A DNA stretch of 64,000 nt, taken from positions 2,418,001-2,482,000 of the forward strand of contig CAVWVB010000001.1 in assembly GCA_963758365.1 (NCBI GenBank), given 5' to 3'. Positions 53,876 through 62,391 of the stretch are shown piece after piece (position 1 is the stretch's first letter; the number at the start of each line of letters is the position of its first letter). This DNA comes from Dokdonella_A sp963758365. Its GTDB lineage: Bacteria; Pseudomonadota; Gammaproteobacteria; Xanthomonadales; Rhodanobacteraceae. Position numbers and translations under genes: made by a program. The notes beneath the pieces are model-generated. The model searched no databases. It was not told where the DNA came from and saw only the letters and a program-made list of their open reading frames with translations.

Positions 53876-54229
53876 GCGGATTTGGCAACAGCGCATCGGA
53901 CCGGGACATGGCCCTCGCACCTGTGCAAGCGGGGCACCAGTGGAGGAATCATCGCTTGCGATCGGAAGCCATGGCGTTTCGAACCGACCCGGCACTGATC
54001 AGGTCACCGCCGCCGACGAAAAGAAGCAGCAGGAAACAGGAGGGGACTATCGCGCCCGCGGCAGCGAGGGTTCTCCCGGTTGCTGTCCATTCCGATTGCA
54101 TGCGCGGATTCCTGCCCACGATGATGGCCGGGCCGGCGATGCCTGATTCGTCCGGGGAATAAACACCGCTACCGACGCGAGAGCGCGATTGCCGGGCAGG
54201 TTTCCTCGACTGGCATCGAGGTCGCGCGC
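53876..54229. other. 354-bp intergenic stretch without a convincing gene
   Basis: Nothing clear is coded here. A strong ribosome-binding-like AGGAGGGG lies at about 54040-54047 but is followed by ATC, not ATG. Short open frames here lack family resemblance. It may be the decayed start of a third copy of the delta-60 type, but the evidence is thin. Confidence 0.5.
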
Positions 54230-55489
54230 CTACGCCGGCAGGCGACGGATATGCGCACCGAGGCCGCCGAGCTTCTCCTCGATGTTCTCGTAGCCGCGGT
54301 CGATGTGGTAGATGCGGTCGATCGTGGTGTCGCCCTTCGCGACGAGGCCCGCGAGCACCAGCGAGGCGGACGCACGCAGGTCGGTGGCCATCATCTGCGC
54401 ACCGGACATCTTCGCCACGCCCTTGATGATCGCGCTGTTGCCCTCGAGCTGGATGTCGGCGCCGAGACGCTGCAGCTCGTGCGCATGCATGAAGCGGTTC
54501 TCGAACACGGTCTCGGTGATCACGCCGACGCCCTCGGCGACACAGTTGAGCGCGGTGAACTGCGCCTGCATGTCGGTCGGGAACGCCGGATACGGCGCGG
54601 TCGTCACGTTCACGGCCTTCGGCCGCCGGCCACCCATGTCGAGTTCGATCCAGTCGTCGCCGGTATTGATGTGGGCGCCCGCGTCCTCGAGTTTGGAGAG
54701 CACCGCGTCGAGCGTCTTCGGGCGCACGTGCTTGGCCGTGACCTTGCCTCCGGTGATCGCGCCGGCAACCAGGAACGTGCCGGTTTCTATGCGGTCGGGC
54801 AGCACCTCGTAGGCGGTCCCGGACAGGCTCTCGACGCCTTCGATGATCAGGGTCGCGGTGCCCGCGCCAGCGATCTTCGCGCCCATCGCGTTGAGACAGT
54901 TCGCGAGGTCGACGACTTCGGGTTCCTGCGCCGCGTTCTCGATGATCGTGGTGCCATGCGCGAGCGTCGCGGCCATCATCAGATTCTCGGTGCCGGTCAC
55001 GGTGACCAGATCGAGGTTGATGCGCGCGCCCTTGAGGCGCTTCGCGGTCGCCTTGATGTAGCCGCCCTCCACGCTCACTTCCGCGCCCAGCGCCTGCAGT
55101 CCTCTCAGATGCAGATCGACCGGCCGCGAACCGATCGCGCAGCCGCCTGGCAGCGAGACGACCGCCTCGCCAAACCGCGCGACCAGCGGGCCCAGCACGA
55201 GGATCGAGGCGCGCATCGTCTTGACCAGGTCGTAGGGCGCGAAATAACTCCTGGCCGGACGCGGGTCGACGTGGATCTTCATGCGCTCGTCGATGACGAG
55301 TTCGACACCCATCTGTCCGAGCAGCTCCATTGTCGTGGTCACATCGTGCAGATGCGGCACGTTGCCGATCGTGACCGGGCCATCGGCGAGCAGGCAGGCC
55401 GCGAGGATCGGCAGCACCGCGTTCTTCGCGCCCGATACCTGCACGTCGCCATTGAGCGGCTGCCCGCCGTTGATCACGATTTTGGCCAT
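54230..55489 (-). CDS. murA: UDP-N-acetylglucosamine 1-carboxyvinyltransferase MurA
   Basis: The 419-residue enzyme has the EPSP-synthase-like double domain, starting MAKIVINGGQPLNGDVQVSG. The catalytic loop GGCAIGSRPVDLH keeps the Cys (Cys115 type) that fosfomycin alkylates. It catalyses the first committed step of peptidoglycan synthesis. Together with amgK-murU it suggests the genome holds both de novo and recycling supply of UDP-MurNAc. ibaG follows upstream on the same strand. Confidence 0.96.
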   Translation of the reverse strand: MAKIVINGGQPLNGDVQVSGAKNAVLPILAACLLADGPVTIGNVPHLHDVTTTMELLGQMGVELVIDERMKIHVDPRPARSYFAPYDLVKTMRASILVLGPLVARFGEAVVSLPGGCAIGSRPVDLHLRGLQALGAEVSVEGGYIKATAKRLKGARINLDLVTVTGTENLMMAATLAHGTTIIENAAQEPEVVDLANCLNAMGAKIAGAGTATLIIEGVESLSGTAYEVLPDRIETGTFLVAGAITGGKVTAKHVRPKTLDAVLSKLEDAGAHINTGDDWIELDMGGRRPKAVNVTTAPYPAFPTDMQAQFTALNCVAEGVGVITETVFENRFMHAHELQRLGADIQLEGNSAIIKGVAKMSGAQMMATDLRASASLVLAGLVAKGDTTIDRIYHIDRGYENIEEKLGGLGAHIRRLPA

Positions 55490-55590
55490 TTGCGTCCGCG
55501 GATCAGGAATCGGGAATAAGGAATCGGCAATCGGGAAACGGATCGGGACAGCGACGCGGCAGCGAACCGCCGACTCCCTATTCCCGATTC
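55490..55590. repeat. Degenerate GGGAATC/AATCGGGA short repeats
   Basis: The gap between murA and ibaG holds several near copies of an ATCGGGAAT-type unit, such as ATCAGGAATCGGGAATAAGG, AATCGGCAATCGGGAAACGG and CCCTATTCCCGATTCTCC in inverse orientation. Like stretches are seen before kdsC (57064-57156) and between lptB and rpoN (59594-59824). Similar repeats are widespread in Xanthomonadales genomes. The last bases overlap the 3' end of ibaG (TTCCCGATTCTCCGTTGCCA). Confidence 0.6.
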
Positions 55591-55823
55591 TCCGTTGCCA
55601 GCTCCTGGGGAGTCAGCGTGCGCAGCGACAACGCATGGATTTCGCCGCCCATCAAGTCGCCCAGGGTCGCATAGACCATGCGGTGGCGCGCCAGCGGCAG
55701 CTTGCCCGCGAACGCGGGGCTGACCACCAACGCCTCGAAATGCACGCCATCCGGGCCATGCACCTCGACGGTCGCCCCGGGCATGCCCTGCTGGATCAGA
55801 GCCTGAACCCTTGAAGTGTCCAT
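55578..55823 (-). CDS. ibaG: BolA family protein IbaG
   Basis: The 81-residue protein starts MDTSRVQALIQQGMPGATVE and has the BolA core FAGKLPLARHRMVYATLGDL with the Cys/His-type cluster-ligand area. IbaG/BolA proteins work with monothiol glutaredoxins in Fe-S trafficking and envelope stress. It sits just upstream of murA on the same strand, the conserved order in gammaproteobacteria. Confidence 0.85.
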   Translation of the reverse strand: MDTSRVQALIQQGMPGATVEVHGPDGVHFEALVVSPAFAGKLPLARHRMVYATLGDLMGGEIHALSLRTLTPQELATENRE

Positions 55824-55946
55824 TATCTGCGTTTCCTCGGGCGCTGCGGCGCCCACTGGCGGGAACAGCGCCTTGCGGTTGCAACGCGGCCGCCCCAGGC
55901 GTCGTCCTGTAGGCTGGCGTGGAGCCAATCCCACCGGTGAAGCGGC

Positions 55947-55952
55947 TACAAT
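55947..55952 (+). promoter_or_regulatory. Possible -10 element for kdsD
   Basis: TACAAT lies within GGCTACAATGAGG, 85 bp before the kdsD ATG at 56038. No good -35 hexamer is seen 17 bp upstream. It could drive kdsD and the genes after it. Confidence 0.35.
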
Positions 55953-56037
55953 GAGGCGGCGCATGGTACTCAAATTCCTTGGACCGCGCAGAGCCACCGG
56001 ACTATTCGATGCTTCCGCACCGCGCCCGCAGCCGCCA

Positions 56038-57063
56038 ATGAATGCCCAGATGCTCGGTCCTTCGCGTCCGTTGAGCAACCCGCTGCTGGACGCCACCGCG
56101 CTGGTGCGCAGCGCACAGGCGGTCATCGCGATCGAGGCGCGCGCGATCGAGGCGCTGCACGACCGCGTCGATTCGAATTTTCTGCGCGCCTGCCAGCTGC
56201 TGTTCGAATGCTCCGGGCGTGTGGTCGTCTCCGGCATGGGCAAGTCCGGCCATGTCGCGCGCAAGATCGCCGCGACCCTCGCATCGACCGGCACGCCGGC
56301 GTTCTTCGTGCACCCGGGCGAAGCCAGCCATGGCGACCTCGGCATGATCACGCAGAAGGACGTCGTGCTTGCGCTGTCGAACTCGGGCGAGACCGACGAA
56401 CTGTTGACGATCCTGCCGCAGATCAAGCGCCAGGGCATCCCGCTGATCGCGATGAGCGGCAACAATGGTTCCTCGCTGGCGCGTCTGGCCGACGTGCACC
56501 TGGACACCAGCGTACCGGCCGAAGCGTGCCCGCTCGGCCTTGCGCCGACCTCGTCGACGACCGCGGCCCTGGTCATGGGCGATGCGCTCGCGATCGCGCT
56601 GCTGGAGGCGCGCGGATTCACCGACGAGGACTTCGCACGCTCGCATCCGGCCGGCAGCCTAGGCCGCCAGCTGCTGCTCAAGATCAGTGACGTGATGCAC
56701 ACCGGCGTACAGATTCCCGCGGTCGGTCCGGACATCAAGCTCACCGAGGCGCTGGTCGAGATGACCCGCAAGGGACTCGGCATGACCGCAATCGTCGACC
56801 CGGCCACGCAACGTCTGCTCGGCGTGTTCACGGACGGCGACCTGCGTCGCGCGGTCGACGACGACGACATCGACCTGCGCGCGACCCCGGTCACGAGCCT
56901 GATGACCGCGCAACCGAAAACCATCACCGCCGAAAAGCTCGCGGTCGAGGCGGCGCAGCTCATGGAAGCGCACAAGATCCATGCGCTGCTGGTCGTCGAC
57001 GGCGATCACCGCGTGGTCGGCGCGCTGAACATCCACGACCTGTTGCGCGCCCGAGTAGTCTAG
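56038..57063 (+). CDS. kdsD: Arabinose-5-phosphate isomerase KdsD
   Basis: The 341-residue protein has an N-terminal SIS domain (VVVSGMGKSGHVARKIAATL, HPGEASHGDLGM, LALSNSGETDELLTI) and two C-terminal CBS domains (MHTGVQIPAVGPDIKLTEAL; TPVTSLMTAQPKTI). It makes arabinose 5-phosphate for Kdo synthesis. The ATG at 56038 is chosen over in-frame upstream starts; the 30-odd residues before it look less conserved. Confidence 0.93.
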   Translation: MNAQMLGPSRPLSNPLLDATALVRSAQAVIAIEARAIEALHDRVDSNFLRACQLLFECSGRVVVSGMGKSGHVARKIAATLASTGTPAFFVHPGEASHGDLGMITQKDVVLALSNSGETDELLTILPQIKRQGIPLIAMSGNNGSSLARLADVHLDTSVPAEACPLGLAPTSSTTAALVMGDALAIALLEARGFTDEDFARSHPAGSLGRQLLLKISDVMHTGVQIPAVGPDIKLTEALVEMTRKGLGMTAIVDPATQRLLGVFTDGDLRRAVDDDDIDLRATPVTSLMTAQPKTITAEKLAVEAAQLMEAHKIHALLVVDGDHRVVGALNIHDLLRARVV

Positions 57064-57156
57064 AACCGCGATTCGGGGTCTTGATCCCTCGCGCGCACCC
57101 GCACTGAGTGCGGCCGAATCTCCAATCCAGCATCCCGAATTCCGGCCCTTCAGTCC

Positions 57157-57699
57157 ATGCTTCCGACCGACCTCCCCCACGACATCCTCGCGCGCGCCAC
57201 GCGCGTCCGCCTTGCGGTGTTCGACGTCGATGGCGTGCTCACCGACGGCAAGCTCTGGTACACGGCCGACGGACACGAACTGAAGGCGTTCCACGTCCAC
57301 GACGGATTCGGCCTCAAGCGTCTGCTCGCGAACCGGATAGAGGTCGCGGTAATCACCGCGCGGCTCAGCCATGTCGTGACCGAGCGCATGGCCGAACTCG
57401 GCGTGGCCCACGTCTACCAGGACCAGCGCGACAAGCGCGCCTGCCTCGAAACCCTGCTGCATGCGCTCGGATTGAACCGTGATCAGGTCGCGTACACCGG
57501 CGACGACCTGCCCGATCTCGCGGCGATGCGGGAAGTCGGCTTGGCGATCGCGGTCGCGAATGCGCATCCGTGGCTGCGCGAATGCGCCCACTGGCGCACC
57601 CGCCTCGCGGGCGGTTGCGGGGCGGTCCGCGAGGTCTGCGACCTGATCCTCGCCGCACAGGGCAAAGCCGAGGCCGAACTCGACGCGTTCGCACGCTGA
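57157..57699 (+). CDS. kdsC: Kdo-8-phosphate phosphatase KdsC
   Basis: The 180-residue HAD phosphatase has VFDVDGVLTDGKLWYTADG (catalytic Asp pair), ITARLSHVV, and DQVAYTGDDLPDL. It dephosphorylates KDO 8-phosphate. It lies 93 bp after kdsD and 10 bp before lptC. The gap before it carries degenerate repeats. Confidence 0.95.
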   Translation: MLPTDLPHDILARATRVRLAVFDVDGVLTDGKLWYTADGHELKAFHVHDGFGLKRLLANRIEVAVITARLSHVVTERMAELGVAHVYQDQRDKRACLETLLHALGLNRDQVAYTGDDLPDLAAMREVGLAIAVANAHPWLRECAHWRTRLAGGCGAVREVCDLILAAQGKAEAELDAFAR

Positions 57700-57709
57700 G
57701 GACGTCGCG

Positions 57710-58294
57710 ATGGAACGCCGCTACTGGTTCTTCGTCGCGCTCCTCGCGGTGGTTGCGGGCGGACTGCTGTGGCTGCGCTGGCTCAGTCGCGAGCCCGCGA
57801 ACGAGCAGGCGTTCGCGGGGCCGCCACGTTCCGACTACACGCTGTCCGATTTCACCCTCAATGCGCTCGACGCCGCAGGCAAGCGGACGTTCCAGATCAG
57901 CGGACCGCGGCTCGACCGGCGTGGCGACGATGGTTCGATCTTCGTGACCACGCCCGACTATCTGCTCGTCGACGGCAAGGGCAACCCATGGAAAGGAACG
58001 TCCGACTCGGCCTGGGTCAACCAGGACGGCAGCGTGATGAAGCTGCTCGGACATGTGGAAATGCACCGCGCGCCGACCGCGGCCGCGGGCGCGATCGACC
58101 TCGAAACCAGCGATCTGACGACCTGGCCGAAGCAGCGCCGGATGGAAACCGCGGGCGCGGCCACGATCACCCAGCCGGGCTCTATACTTCGCGGCGTCGG
58201 CATGCGCGGCGATCTCAATGCGAAAGCCCTGGAGCTACTCTCGGATGTCCATTCGACCCTGCAACCCAAGAGTCAGCGCAAGGCGAACCGATGA
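57710..58294 (+). CDS. lptC: LPS transport protein LptC
   Basis: The 194-residue protein has one N-terminal membrane helix (YWFFVALLAVVAGGLLWL) and a periplasmic beta-jellyroll with TLSDFTLNALDAAGKRTFQI and GHVEMHRAPTAAAGA, typical of LptC. It links the LptB2FG transporter to LptA. It ends 50 bp inside the lptA reading frame. Confidence 0.9.
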   Translation: MERRYWFFVALLAVVAGGLLWLRWLSREPANEQAFAGPPRSDYTLSDFTLNALDAAGKRTFQISGPRLDRRGDDGSIFVTTPDYLLVDGKGNPWKGTSDSAWVNQDGSVMKLLGHVEMHRAPTAAAGAIDLETSDLTTWPKQRRMETAGAATITQPGSILRGVGMRGDLNAKALELLSDVHSTLQPKSQRKANR

Positions 58295-58874
58295 GCGGCG
58301 CCTGCGCGTGATCGCGTTGGCATGCGCCGCGCTCGCGGCGCCTGCCGCGCATGCACTCAGCAGCGACCGCGACCAGCCGATGGACGTCAAGGCGGACTAT
58401 TCGCGGATCGTCCAGGCCAGCGACAGGCAGCCCGGAACGACGTTCCTCAAGGGCAACGTGGTCGTGGTCCGGGGCACCATGCGCGCGAACGCGGCCGAGG
58501 CGACGATTCACCAGAATGCGGCGGGCGACATCCAGCACGTCGTCATGACCGGCCAGCAGGCGCACATGCAGCAGCAGCAGGACGGCGGCGGCCTGATGAC
58601 CGCGGACGCCGACAAGATCGATTTCGACAACGACACGAGTGTCGCGGTACTCACCGGCAACGTTAAGGTCGTGCAGCAGGGTCGCGGCGAGTTCCACGGC
58701 ACGAAGATGACCTACAACACGAACACCGGCGAGATGGAGAGCGGCGACAATACGCCGGCGAACCGCGTGCACATGATCATCCAGCCCAAGGCGCGCCCGG
58801 CCGAGATGCCGGCCAAGCCCGCGGACGCGACGGAAAAGGCGGCTCCGACCGGCCCCGCGAGCGACCGGCACTGA
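58245..58874 (+). CDS. lptA: LPS transport protein LptA
   Basis: About 209 residues, with a signal segment (RVIALACAALAAPAAHA) and the LptA jellyroll: ALSSDRDQPMDVKADYS, TFLKGNVVVVRGTMRANAAE and VLTGNVKVVQQGRGEFHGTK. It forms the periplasmic bridge for LPS. The ATG at 58245 lies 50 bp before the lptC stop and would put about 20 basic residues before the signal core; a GTG near 58308 is the alternative start. Confidence 0.87.
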   Translation: MSIRPCNPRVSARRTDERRLRVIALACAALAAPAAHALSSDRDQPMDVKADYSRIVQASDRQPGTTFLKGNVVVVRGTMRANAAEATIHQNAAGDIQHVVMTGQQAHMQQQQDGGGLMTADADKIDFDNDTSVAVLTGNVKVVQQGRGEFHGTKMTYNTNTGEMESGDNTPANRVHMIIQPKARPAEMPAKPADATEKAAPTGPASDRH

Positions 58875-59593
58875 TGCTGGGCGCGAGCGGACTGCGCAAG
58901 AGCTTTCGCGGTCGCGCGGTCGTGCGCGACTTCGCTTTCACGCTGGCCCAGGGCGAGATCGTCGGGCTGCTCGGACCCAACGGTGCGGGCAAGACGACGT
59001 GTTTCTACATGATCGTCGGCCTGATCGCGGCCGATGCGGGTTCGATCGCGATCGACAACCGCGACATCACCGAGTTGCCGATGCATGCACGCGCACGCAT
59101 GGGCGTCGGTTATCTGCCGCAGGAAGCGTCGGTATTCCGGCGCCTGAGCGTCTCCGACAACATCCTCGCGATCCTCGAACTGCGCGCGGACCTCGATCAT
59201 GCGGGACGTCAGGCCGAACTCGAATCGTTGATCGACGACCTGCAGATCGGTCATGTCGCGGGCCAGAAGGGAGTAAGCCTCTCGGGAGGCGAGCGCCGCC
59301 GCGTGGAGATCGCGCGGGCCCTGGCCGCGAAACCGCGCTTCATGCTGCTCGACGAGCCATTTGCCGGAATCGACCCGATCTCGGTCGTGGACATCCAGCG
59401 CATCGTTCGCCAGCTCAAGTCGCGCGGGATCGGCATCCTGATTACCGACCACAACGTGCGCGAGACGCTCGGCATCTGCGAACGCGCCTACATCATGAGC
59501 GAGGGCGCGGTGCTCGCGCAGGGAGCGCCGGCCGACATTCTCGCCAACGAACAGGTCCGCGAGGTCTATCTCGGACGCGAATTCCGCATGTGA
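58874..59593 (+). CDS. lptB: LPS transport ATPase LptB
   Basis: The 239-residue ABC ATPase has Walker A GLLGPNGAGKTTCFY, the signature KGVSLSGGERRRVEIARAL, Walker B RFMLLDEPFAGIDPI and the H-loop in ITDHNVRETL. It powers LPS extraction with LptFG. Its ATG overlaps the lptA stop (TGATG), so translation is coupled. Confidence 0.96.
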   Translation: MLGASGLRKSFRGRAVVRDFAFTLAQGEIVGLLGPNGAGKTTCFYMIVGLIAADAGSIAIDNRDITELPMHARARMGVGYLPQEASVFRRLSVSDNILAILELRADLDHAGRQAELESLIDDLQIGHVAGQKGVSLSGGERRRVEIARALAAKPRFMLLDEPFAGIDPISVVDIQRIVRQLKSRGIGILITDHNVRETLGICERAYIMSEGAVLAQGAPADILANEQVREVYLGREFRM

Positions 59594-59824
59594 GGCACTT
59601 GGAACAGGCGGCCGAAAATACCGGTCGGTCGCGATTTCCCGACTGCCGGGACGTCGATCGCGAGCACCGCGCCGGCTACGGCCCGCAACCCGGCTTGCGC
59701 GCGCCGAATAGACCCTGGCGGATGCGCGGTTGCCGATGCCTTCGGTTCCCGATTGCCAATTCCGATTCCCGGCTCCCCCTATTGGCGCTAGGATGGCCGA
59801 AACGGGACTTGGCACGCTTTGGGC

Positions 59825-61237
59825 ATGAAACCCGCTCTTCAATTCCGGCTGACGCAGTCCCTGGCGCTGACGCCGCAGCTGCAGCAGGCGATCCGGCTGC
59901 TGCAGTTGTCGCGGCTGGAACTGGAGATCGAGCTCAATCTCGCCCTCGAATCCAACCCCCTGCTCGACATGACCGAAGAGTCCGCGGATGACGAGGATGG
60001 CGCATCCGAGGACTCCGCCGAGGCCGACGCCGCGAGCGACGCCGCCGACTCCGCCGATGCGGACGAACAACCGCTCGATCTCGAGTTCGACCGCACCGAA
60101 TTCCGCGGCACCGCGCTCGACGAAGACGGCATGGAACCGCAGGACGCCGAGATCGAGGACCTGCGCGACCACCTGCTCTGGCAACTCAACCTGACCCCGA
60201 TGCCGGACCGCGACCGCGCGATCGCGACCACGATCATCGAGGCGGTCGACGACGACGGCTATCTCGGCGAAAGCGACGAGACGATCCGCGACACCCTCGC
60301 GTCGCTGTATCGCATCGACATCGACGACATCGAGCCGGTGCGGCATCTCGTGCAGCGCTTCGACCCGGTCGGCGTCGCCAGCCGCAACCTGCGCGAATGC
60401 CTGTCCGTGCAGCTCGGCGCGCTCGACCCGGAAACCCCGGGTCTGGCTCTCGCCTGCCGCCTGGTCGACGAACATCTGGAGGCGCTCGCGAAACAGGATC
60501 GCGCGCGCATCTGCCAGCGCCTGCATGCCGGCGAAGCCGAATTCGAGGTCGCGCTCGCGCTGATCCGTTCGCTCGCGCCGAAGCCCGGCAGCAGCTTTTC
60601 GAACGCCGCCGCCGAATATGTCGCGCCGGATGCCTACGCGCGCAAGGTCGGCGGCCGCTGGATGGTCGCGCTGGCACCGGGCTGCCAGCCGCGGCTCGGC
60701 ATCAACGAGCACTATGCGAGCCTGATCGCCAAGGCGCGCCGCGACGATGCAAATTATCTGAAGGGTCAGCTGCAGGAAGCGCGCTGGCTGATCAAAAGCC
60801 TGAAGACGCGCGCCGAAACCATGCTCAAGGTCGCCACGTCGATCGTGCGCGCGCAGGAAGCGTTCCTCGAGTTCGGCGCGGAGGCGATGCGCCCGCTGGT
60901 GCTCAAGGACGTCGCCGAGGAAATCGGCATGCACGAATCGACGATCAGCCGGGTCACGACGCGCAAGTTCCTGCACACGCCGCGCGGCACGTTCGAGTTC
61001 AAGTACTTTTTCTCGAGCGGCGTCGGCACGGTCGACGGCGGCGCAGCTTCGGCAACCGCGATCCAGGCGATGATCCGCAAGCTCATCGACGAGGAAAAGA
61101 CAACCCGACCGCTCTCCGACCAGTTGCTTGCGACTGAACTCAACCGCCGCGGGATCAATGTCGCGCGGCGCACGGTTGCAAAGTACCGCGAGGCGCTGAA
61201 CATCCCCTCGTCGAACGATCGCAGCAGGCTCGAGTGA
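59825..61237 (+). CDS. rpoN: RNA polymerase sigma-54 factor RpoN
   Basis: The 470-residue protein starts MKPALQFRLTQSLALTPQLQ (region I), has an acidic linker (about 50-100, DEDGASEDSAEADAASDAAD), core-binding and DNA-binding regions, and the C-terminal RpoN box ARRTVAKYREALNI. Sigma-54 directs enhancer-dependent promoters. A GGCACG-x-x-x-GGGC segment overlaps its start but is placed wrongly for a promoter of this gene. 231 bp separate it from lptB. Confidence 0.96.
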   Translation: MKPALQFRLTQSLALTPQLQQAIRLLQLSRLELEIELNLALESNPLLDMTEESADDEDGASEDSAEADAASDAADSADADEQPLDLEFDRTEFRGTALDEDGMEPQDAEIEDLRDHLLWQLNLTPMPDRDRAIATTIIEAVDDDGYLGESDETIRDTLASLYRIDIDDIEPVRHLVQRFDPVGVASRNLRECLSVQLGALDPETPGLALACRLVDEHLEALAKQDRARICQRLHAGEAEFEVALALIRSLAPKPGSSFSNAAAEYVAPDAYARKVGGRWMVALAPGCQPRLGINEHYASLIAKARRDDANYLKGQLQEARWLIKSLKTRAETMLKVATSIVRAQEAFLEFGAEAMRPLVLKDVAEEIGMHESTISRVTTRKFLHTPRGTFEFKYFFSSGVGTVDGGAASATAIQAMIRKLIDEEKTTRPLSDQLLATELNRRGINVARRTVAKYREALNIPSSNDRSRLE

Positions 61238-61404
61238 TGCGTGCGCTCGCTCCTCCCGCACCGAGCACGCAGCGCGCGAGATGCCCGCGATCGGCCGCGA
61301 ATGCCGCCCGCGACTGTGCAGGGAACACCGCCGCCAGCCGCGGGTCGAACTTCTTGGAACGCGCGTCGCGCCGAATCGGTCGGCGAGGCACGCAGCGTTC
61401 AGAC

Positions 61405-61422
61405 CGGGCGCGGGTGCGCCCG
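61405..61422 (+). other. Hairpin in the hpf leader
   Basis: CGGGCGC/GCGCCCG with a GGGT loop lies 24 bases before the hpf ATG and just before its ribosome-binding site (AGGAG). It has no T tract, so it is not a classical terminator. It might affect translation or mRNA stability of hpf. Confidence 0.35.
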
Positions 61423-61446
61423 TATTCATCAAGCCAGGAGTCAACC

Positions 61447-61767
61447 ATGCAGATCAATGTCAAGGGTCATCAGGTCGAAGTCACGCAGGCGCTGCACGAC
61501 TACGCGGTCGGGAAATTCGAACGCGTCACCCGCCTGTTCGACCACTTGCATGAGATGACCATCGTGCTCGGTGTGGAGAAGCTGTTGCACAAGGCCGAGG
61601 TCACCCTGCTGGTCTCGGGCAAGGCGCTGCATGCCGACGCGACCGCGCCGGACATGTACGCCGCGATCGATGCCCTGGTCGACAAGGTCGAAACCCTGCT
61701 GCGCAAGCACAAGGAAAAGCTCACCGACCATCACGCCGATGCCGTACGCGCGACGCGCTACAGCTGA
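61447..61767 (+). CDS. hpf: Ribosome hibernation-promoting factor
   Basis: The 106-residue protein starts MQINVKGHQVEVTQALHDYA and has VGKFERVTRLFDHLHEMTIV and HKAEVTLLVSGKALHADATA, the HPF/RaiA short form fold. It binds the 30S subunit in stationary phase. The AGGAG upstream is strong. Sitting between rpoN and ptsN is its standard location. Confidence 0.92.
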   Translation: MQINVKGHQVEVTQALHDYAVGKFERVTRLFDHLHEMTIVLGVEKLLHKAEVTLLVSGKALHADATAPDMYAAIDALVDKVETLLRKHKEKLTDHHADAVRATRYS

Positions 61768-61803
61768 CCACCGCGCCCACCCGTCCCGACTCCGCATCCG
61801 CCG

Positions 61804-62262
61804 ATGCCCTTTCTCGACTTGCTTCCCGCCGAGCGGGTGCGGACCGACCTCGTTGCCAGCGACAAGATCGCGCTGATCGGGCAACTGGCCGGCGTGCTTT
61901 CCGACAACGAAGACGCGGCCGCCGCCGTGCGCGATGCGCTGATCGCACGCGAACGTCTCGGCACGACCGGCTTCGGGCACGGCGTCGCGATTCCGCACGG
62001 ACGCAGCACCGCGCTCGACAGCGCCCGCGCGGCATTCGTCCGCCTTGCCGAACCGGTCGATTTCGGGGCTGCCGACGGTCAGCCGGTCGACCTCGTCGCC
62101 GCGCTGATCGTTCCCGCCCACTTCACCGACCAGCACCTGAAGCTGCTGGCCGAGGTAGCCGAACTGTTCTCGGATGCGGCGACCAGCGCCGCCCTGCGCG
62201 CGGCGCCGGACGCTGTCGCGCTGTACGGCCTGTTGCGCCGGAGGCTGCGACCCGCGGGCTGA
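61804..62262 (+). CDS. ptsN: PTS IIA-like nitrogen regulatory protein PtsN
   Basis: The 152-residue protein starts PFLDLLPAERVRTDLVASDK and has the phospho-acceptor His in FGHGVAIPHGRSTAL. PtsN (EIIA-Ntr) relays phosphate from NPr/HPr and regulates K+ transport and other functions. It lies 36 bp after hpf. Confidence 0.94.
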   Translation: MPFLDLLPAERVRTDLVASDKIALIGQLAGVLSDNEDAAAAVRDALIARERLGTTGFGHGVAIPHGRSTALDSARAAFVRLAEPVDFGAADGQPVDLVAALIVPAHFTDQHLKLLAEVAELFSDAATSAALRAAPDAVALYGLLRRRLRPAG

Positions 62263-62304
62263 AGAGCCGGCAGCGGCACGATCGTTCGTCCGTGGACGCA
62301 TGCG

Positions 62305-62334
62305 TGTGACGGCGATGATGGGCGGCCTTACACT
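62305..62334 (+). promoter_or_regulatory. Possible promoter for hprK
   Basis: TGTGAC (62305-62310) and TACACT (62329-62334) are 18 bp apart in the 129-bp gap before hprK. The match to consensus is modest. It could let hprK-rapZ be expressed apart from rpoN-hpf-ptsN. Confidence 0.35.
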
Positions 62335-62391
62335 GGTGCAGTACGAATCGACGCACTATTCCACGTTCCAGTCCTCAGCCCTGGGATTTCC

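Noticed and set aside
52430..53995. 521-codon minus-strand frame opposite delta-60 copy 2
   Set aside because: Mirrors the repeat gene; a similar shadow lies opposite copy 1, as expected from shared codon use.
53940..54162. Short open frames after delta-60 copy 2
   Set aside because: No similarity or signal peptide; the AGGAGGGG nearby is not followed by a start codon.
59808..59827. Sigma-54-like promoter (TGGCACG, spacer, GGGC) at the start of rpoN
   Set aside because: The -12 element would abut the ATG, so the transcript would start inside the gene. The -12 match is also poor.
58712..61444. 910-codon minus-strand frame opposite lptB and rpoN
   Set aside because: It covers two unmistakable core genes on the other strand and has no recognisable domain.
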